Positions 12,190 through 15,974 of a stretch of 15,974 bases of DNA are shown here, in pieces. Source of the DNA: Bacillota bacterium (GTDB lineage Bacteria > Bacillota > Clostridia > Peptostreptococcales > Anaerovoracaceae); assembly GCA_029266295.1 (NCBI GenBank), contig JAQSXD010000028.1, positions 1 through 15,974 on the forward strand, written 5' to 3'. Below the pieces are notes generated by a model. The model ran no database searches and had not been told where the DNA came from. It saw only the letters and a program-made list of their open reading frames with translations. Every line of letters starts with the position of its first letter. Position 1 is the stretch's first letter. The position numbers and the translations under genes are program-made.

Positions 12190-13740
12190 CTACTTTTTTT
12201 TCCTCAGGGGGATACCCAAAGCCTGCGCCTTTCTGACGATGGTCGGTTGTGTGGTTTTCAAAACGTCAGCAGCAGCGTAGGAGTTCCCGCACTCTTTCAG
12301 AACCCGTTCAAGGATCTCTTTTTCATAGTTCTGCACGGCCTGTTTCAGCCCAACCCTGCTGATACTGCTGGTCTCTACAACACTAGGTTTTTTCTCACCC
12401 ATATAAATGATCCGTTCGACATCCTCTCGATCCAGTATCCGGTTTGAGGAGATAATCACCATCCGCTCCACGATATTTTCCAATTCCCGCACGTTCCCGG
12501 GCCATTCATATTCTGTCAGGGCATCAATTGCCTGATCGGAGAATTCCTTATTTTTTTCGTAGATGCGATTGAATTTGGCGAGGAAGCCAGAAGCGATTTC
12601 GGGTATATCGTTTCTCCGTTCCCGCAGAGAAGGAAGCGCGATTGGAAATACGTTCAATCGATAATATAAATCCGCTCTGAAGGAGTTGTTTTTCACCATC
12701 TCTTCCAAACTTTTATTGGTAGAAGCAATGACTCTTGTGTCGATCTTAATGCTTTCCGTACCGCCTACTCTGATCAGTTCTCTTTCCTGGAGCACCCGCA
12801 GGAGCTTGGTTTGCAGCTTCAGCGGCATCTCGCTGATCTCATCCAGTAAAATCGTTCCTTGATTGGCCGTTTCAAAAAGTCCTTTCTTGTCCTTCTTGTC
12901 AGCACCCGTAAATGCGCCCTTTACATACCCGAATAATTCTGATTCCAAAAGGTTTTCGGGAATGGCTGAGCAATTGACTTTGACGTAAGGGCCGTTCTTC
13001 CGCTTACTCTGTTTGAAAATTTCACGGGCAACCACTTCCTTCCCTGAACCTGTTTCGCCGGTAATCAGTACGGTGGCATCTGTCTGGGCAACATATTGAA
13101 TGAGCTCTTTCACCCTCATAATGCTAGGATCGCTTCCCATAAACCCGTTTTCTGCCCGCTCACGCTTCAGGGATTTCAGTTCCTCCTTATATTGGCGCTT
13201 TTTAATTTCTGAGTTTTCCAGGTCCTCCTTAAGGCGAATCAGCTCTGTCATATTTCTCATAACGGTGATGACCTTAAGTACCTCATGATTGGAGTCAAAG
13301 AATGGAATACCGACAATAAGAACCTTCTTGTCGTTCCGGTAAATGGTTGAAAGGGCTGAAATCTTCCGTTTTGTTCTAAGTACTTCAAGGGATACCGCCT
13401 CAGAGAAATATTTCTTTTCCAGCAGTTCTCCGATGGACTTTCCCACGATTTCATCCTCCGTTATTTCGGTAATTTCTGTATAACAGCGATTAATATTTGT
13501 CACAAAACCATTGGCATCGACGATACAAATTCCATCGTCGATGGCATCACCCAGAACCAGTGCCGTCATTTTCTCCAGCTTGAGATGTTCGAGTTCTATA
13601 TCGATTTCCTCGATTTCAAGCTTAAGTGCAAGGTTCTCGTCTTTCAGCGCGAGATTTTCGGTTTTCAGTGCTAGGTTTTCGGCATTTAATACGAGATTTT
13701 CATCCTGCTGGCTTTGAGTTAAATCCTTCTCTTTCTCCAT
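12190..13740 (-). CDS. PAS-containing sigma-54 enhancer-binding protein with N-terminal heptad repeat
   Basis: This is an activator of sigma-54 RNA polymerase, 516 residues. From the N terminus: a coiled coil (about 14-57) with four near-identical heptads of the type ENLALKx; a PAS sensor domain (about 60-165); and a short coiled linker (166-195). Next is the AAA+ domain, with Walker A GETGSGKE (228-235), the sigma-54 contact loop GAFTGA (275-280), Walker B GTILLDE (295-301) and the WPGNVREL sensor region. Last is a C-terminal TyrR/Fis-like HTH (NSYAAADVLKTTQPTIVRKAQALGI). There is no receiver domain, so activity is probably set by a small molecule bound by PAS. The ATG at 13740 has GGGGAG upstream; the reading frame is open further, but that part overlaps the preceding gene and lacks a site. 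The perfect palindromes just past its stop and the sigma-54 promoter beyond point to the catabolic operon as its target. Confidence 0.94.
   Translation of the reverse strand: MEKEKDLTQSQQDENLVLNAENLALKTENLALKDENLALKLEIEEIDIELEHLKLEKMTALVLGDAIDDGICIVDANGFVTNINRCYTEITEITEDEIVGKSIGELLEKKYFSEAVSLEVLRTKRKISALSTIYRNDKKVLIVGIPFFDSNHEVLKVITVMRNMTELIRLKEDLENSEIKKRQYKEELKSLKRERAENGFMGSDPSIMRVKELIQYVAQTDATVLITGETGSGKEVVAREIFKQSKRKNGPYVKVNCSAIPENLLESELFGYVKGAFTGADKKDKKGLFETANQGTILLDEISEMPLKLQTKLLRVLQERELIRVGGTESIKIDTRVIASTNKSLEEMVKNNSFRADLYYRLNVFPIALPSLRERRNDIPEIASGFLAKFNRIYEKNKEFSDQAIDALTEYEWPGNVRELENIVERMVIISSNRILDREDVERIIYMGEKKPSVVETSSISRVGLKQAVQNYEKEILERVLKECGNSYAAADVLKTTQPTIVRKAQALGIPLRKKK
13618..13701 (-). 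repeat. Four 21-nt tandem repeats encoding leucine heptads in the activator
   Basis: Residues 14-41 of the activator consist of ENLVLNA, ENLALKT, ENLALKD and ENLALKL, so 84 nt are four copies of a 21-nt unit with silent and a few coding differences. Leucines recur with a 3/4-residue spacing, as in a coiled coil. The unit is a whole number of heptads, so gain or loss of copies would keep frame and coil register. Confidence 0.85.
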
Positions 13741-13771
13741 AACGCTCCCCTGCTTTCCTTTTATCATCTCA

Positions 13772-13777
13772 ATTATA
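13772..13777 (-). promoter_or_regulatory. Possible -10 element for the activator gene
   Basis: TATAAT on the minus strand lies 32 bases upstream of the activator ATG, in the 55-nt gap after the flavoprotein stop. No good -35 is seen at 17 bp (CATAAA). It may give the activator a basal supply apart from the LacI-flavoprotein transcript; weak evidence. Confidence 0.3.
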
Positions 13778-13795
13778 TACAATGCCAGCTCAGAT

Positions 13796-14911
13796 TTATG
13801 TCCAGATAAGTTCAAGCTTTTGTTCCGGACAGATATCGCTGCAAAGACCGCAGCCTCTGCACAGGTCTGATCTGACGGATACATCGCTGGAAGCTTTGGA
13901 AAGCGCTCCGTAAATACACGCAGAGATACACTTATGGCAGCTCGGACTGCTGCAATGATCTTTCAGATGGGAGATTTTTGGCTCGACCTGGATCTCGTCA
14001 AAGGATTTAATTCCGCTTAGAGCTGCCCCCCGGATTTCAGAGAAATTCTGAATATCGTTGGCCTCCATCCAGTCCTCGAGATCGTTTTTAATCCGTTCAA
14101 TATGTTCGAAGCCGTTCAGCATCAGCGCTGTTCCGATTTGAATGGCAGACGCGCCCAGCATCATGTACTCCAAAACATGCTCATAGGTTTCGATTCCTCC
14201 GATTCCGCAAACCGGAAGCTTGGTGCTTTGGGCAATGGTAGCAACCGAAGCCAGACCCAGAGGACGTATGGGGCTTCCCGAATATCCTCCGTAGGTAGGG
14301 AGATAGGGCTTTCGCTCCTTGATGTTCACACCCAGAATGCAGCGCACTGTATCGATGGCGCTGATGGCGCTTCCGCCTGCCCGTTCCACAGCGCAGGCCA
14401 CCTTCGACATATTGGTGACGTTCTGAGACAGCTTTACCATAATAGGAATGTCAACACAGCCCACAACCTTTCTGGTCATTTCGTAAATTCGTTCTGCACT
14501 TGCCGCCATGACCTCCAGTCCCTCTCCCATAGGCGAGGCCAGTCCAAGCTCGATTGCATCGGCGCCTATCTTTTCCATTTTTCCGGCAATATAGCTGATC
14601 TCAGAGGAAGTTTGGGCACAGATGCTGGCAATGACGATTCCGCCGTTGCTCTTAGCCGTATCGATCTCCCGCTCCCATTCCTCCAGCAAAATATCACTGT
14701 AAAGTCTGATATTCTGAACGCCGTTGTTTCGGTAGGCAACTCTGGGCCTTACGTCAATGTTTACTTCGTTAACGATGGTCTCCGTAACCACTGCTCCTGC
14801 TCCTGCAAGAATTGCATTTCTAATCATATCACCGTTTCTGGCCCACGGGCCAGCGGCGACGATAATCGGATTTTTCAATTTCAAACCCATAAAATCCACA
14901 GCAAGTGTCAT
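13796..14911 (-). CDS. Dihydroorotate/dihydropyrimidine-dehydrogenase-like flavoprotein with two-cluster ferredoxin tail
   Basis: This is a cytoplasmic FMN TIM-barrel oxidoreductase of the DHOD/PreA group, 371 residues. The barrel is recognised by MTLAVDFMGLKLKNPIIVAAGP, GGYSGSPIRPLGLASV and the FMN-phosphate-binding CGIGGIETYEHVLEYMMLGA. The tail has two 4Fe-4S sets: C320-x4-C325-x2-C328-x3-C332, and C351-x2-C354-x2-C357-x3-C361-P. That tail resembles PreA and the C-terminal part of dihydropyrimidine dehydrogenase. The active-site region is altered. The family's N-x-S-C-P segment reads ELGLASPMGEG (121-131), and I see no cysteine in the following loop where dihydropyrimidine dehydrogenase has its catalytic one. 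KLxPN is KLSQN. A non-pyrimidine substrate is therefore likely. The ATG at 14911 has GGAGGAGG upstream. It lies 19 nt after the LacI gene and 55 nt before the activator. No PreT-like partner is in the window. Confidence 0.88.
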   Translation of the reverse strand: MTLAVDFMGLKLKNPIIVAAGPWARNGDMIRNAILAGAGAVVTETIVNEVNIDVRPRVAYRNNGVQNIRLYSDILLEEWEREIDTAKSNGGIVIASICAQTSSEISYIAGKMEKIGADAIELGLASPMGEGLEVMAASAERIYEMTRKVVGCVDIPIMVKLSQNVTNMSKVACAVERAGGSAISAIDTVRCILGVNIKERKPYLPTYGGYSGSPIRPLGLASVATIAQSTKLPVCGIGGIETYEHVLEYMMLGASAIQIGTALMLNGFEHIERIKNDLEDWMEANDIQNFSEIRGAALSGIKSFDEIQVEPKISHLKDHCSSPSCHKCISACIYGALSKASSDVSVRSDLCRGCGLCSDICPEQKLELIWT

Positions 14912-14930
14912 CGTTTCCTCCTCCTTGTCA

Positions 14931-15953
14931 TCAGAATATTTCTTTAACCCGGTCCTTATGTCCGCATGATTTTCGAACCTTCAGTTTTGATTGAATCAGT
15001 ATTTCCTGCGGCTCGGCATCCTCTTGTGACTCCTCCATAATGTCAAAAAGCAATCTGGCTGCAATTAATCCCATACGATACATCGGTTTTGTTACAGTGG
15101 TAAGCTTCGGTTCAAGATATCCTGAGATCTTGAGGTTGTCAAAGCCCACCACGGCGAGATCCTCTGGGATCCTCAATCCAGATTGTTTGATTTTTTCCAT
15201 AGCCCCGATGGCCATGATATCCGAAGTCACGAAGATCGCCTGGGGTCTTTGTTCCAAATTGAGCAGCCTGCTTGCCGCAAGGTAACCCCCTTCCAAACTG
15301 TTCTCCTCGGCGAGGAAATACTCAGCGGGGCAGGGCAGTCCCTCCTCCTCCATGGTTTTCCGAAATCCTTCCAGTTTATGATCGTTTTCTAGCTTGGGGC
15401 GGTTGCCATAGATCACACCGATTCGTCTATGCCCGATTTCAATCATATGTCTGGTGGCCTCGGCTGCGGCGGCTCGGTAATCTGTATAAACTAGATTTTC
15501 CTCAGCCAGTTCCTCATTTTTTCCGATTAAAACAACGGGGATGTCCTGCTTTCGGATTTGATTCAGATCGCTTTTTTTAAGGTAAGTTGACACCAGTATC
15601 ATTCCGTCGACTCTTCTGTCAATGAAGTTCTCAATATATCCCTTTTCCTTGTTCTTGTCGTCTTCCGTTGCGCAAAGCATGATGTTATAGCTCTTCTGAT
15701 GTGCTACATCCTCAATCCCCTTGGCAATTTCCATGTAGCCAAGGTCCGTTATTTCTGGGATCAACAATGCGATTGCTCCGGTTCGGTTCAGCTTCAGACC
15801 TCTCGCCATCCAATTGGGTTTGTAGTCTAAACTTTCCATGACGCTGAGAATATGCTCCTTCGTGTCGGGGGCAACCGCATCAGGATGATTCAGTACCCTG
15901 GACACGGTGGCAACGGAAACGCCGGCTTTTTTTGCTACGGATTTAATATTCAA
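14931..15953 (-). CDS. LacI-family transcriptional regulator
   Basis: This is a ligand-responsive DNA-binding repressor, 340 residues, close to the usual 330-345. The N-terminal helix-turn-helix and hinge are textbook: NIKSVAKKAGVSVATVSRVL, then DTKEHILSVMESLDYKPNWMARGL. The rest is a type I periplasmic-binding-like sensor domain: GAIALLIPEITDLGYMEIAKGIED, then RRVDGMILVST, GHRRIGVIYG, ALFVTSD-like AIFVTSDIMAIGAME, and AVVGFDNLKISGYLEPKLTTV. The start is TTG at 15953, preceded by AGGAGG at eight bases; no ATG gives an intact HTH. The promoter is outside the window or at its very end. Being first in a short run with the flavoprotein and the sigma-54 activator, it may regulate the activator supply. 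I found no clear LacI-type operator in the window, and the effector is unknown. Confidence 0.95.
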   Translation of the reverse strand: MNIKSVAKKAGVSVATVSRVLNHPDAVAPDTKEHILSVMESLDYKPNWMARGLKLNRTGAIALLIPEITDLGYMEIAKGIEDVAHQKSYNIMLCATEDDKNKEKGYIENFIDRRVDGMILVSTYLKKSDLNQIRKQDIPVVLIGKNEELAEENLVYTDYRAAAAEATRHMIEIGHRRIGVIYGNRPKLENDHKLEGFRKTMEEEGLPCPAEYFLAEENSLEGGYLAASRLLNLEQRPQAIFVTSDIMAIGAMEKIKQSGLRIPEDLAVVGFDNLKISGYLEPKLTTVTKPMYRMGLIAARLLFDIMEESQEDAEPQEILIQSKLKVRKSCGHKDRVKEIF

Positions 15954-15974
15954 GGGAGAATCCTCCTGCTTATA

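Noticed and set aside
13741..13884. An upstream start giving a 564-residue activator
   Set aside because: The extra 48 residues overlap the flavoprotein gene's coding end in another frame and lack a ribosome binding site, whereas GGGGAG precedes the ATG at 13740.
14102..14947. A 281-codon open frame on the plus strand opposite the flavoprotein
   Set aside because: Antisense to a gene with clear FMN and iron-sulfur motifs; H/S/N-rich sequence typical of a mirrored frame.

Overview
The window looks like a catabolic gene cluster from an anaerobic Gram-positive bacterium, most likely a member of Clostridia. The grounds are strong GGAGG-type ribosome binding sites, use of TTG and GTG starts, a PAS/sigma-54 activator with a TyrR-like HTH, a CoA-transferase plus BKACE style of fermentation, and moderate GC content. 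This is an inference from style; no rRNA or other marker gene is present. Every gene I can support lies on the minus strand, so the cluster reads from right to left.

Right end (about 12190-15953), regulation. First comes a LacI-family repressor (TTG start). A dihydroorotate/dihydropyrimidine-dehydrogenase-like flavoprotein follows, with a two-cluster ferredoxin tail but an altered active-site loop. Last is a sigma-54 enhancer-binding protein with a heptad-repeat coiled coil, a PAS domain, an AAA+ domain and an HTH.

Control region (11870-12189), the only long stretch without a gene. Reading with transcription it holds three related palindromes of the form ATACG-N4-CGTAT, a hairpin with a T-tract that ends the activator transcript, and a near-perfect -24/-12 sigma-54 promoter 36 nt upstream of the next start codon. 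The layout is activator gene, enhancer sites, insulating terminator, then target promoter.

Catabolic block (7318-11869): a cupin, an SDR oxidoreductase, a 3-hydroxyacyl-CoA-type dehydrogenase, a cyclase-family (kynurenine-formamidase-like) metal hydrolase, a beta-keto acid cleavage enzyme (BKACE, DUF849) and a 62-residue zinc-ribbon protein. Transport block (2413-7144): a lipoprotein binding protein and the LivG, LivF, LivH and LivM parts of a branched-chain-amino-acid-type ABC importer. Left end (1-2334): both subunits of an acetoacetate-type CoA-transferase and an NCS2 (xanthine/uracil-type) permease that runs off the window.

Working model (inference): a compound imported by the ABC system and/or the NCS2 permease is opened by the cyclase-family hydrolase and oxidised to a 3-keto acid by the dehydrogenases. 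BKACE then cleaves it with acetyl-CoA to acetoacetate and an acyl-CoA, and the CoA-transferase activates the acid product. The logic resembles the Pseudomonas carnitine route (dehydrogenase plus BKACE), but the gene set differs and the substrate is not identifiable from sequence. Several gaps between these genes carry hairpins without T-tracts, suggesting one long transcript tuned by processing or stability elements.
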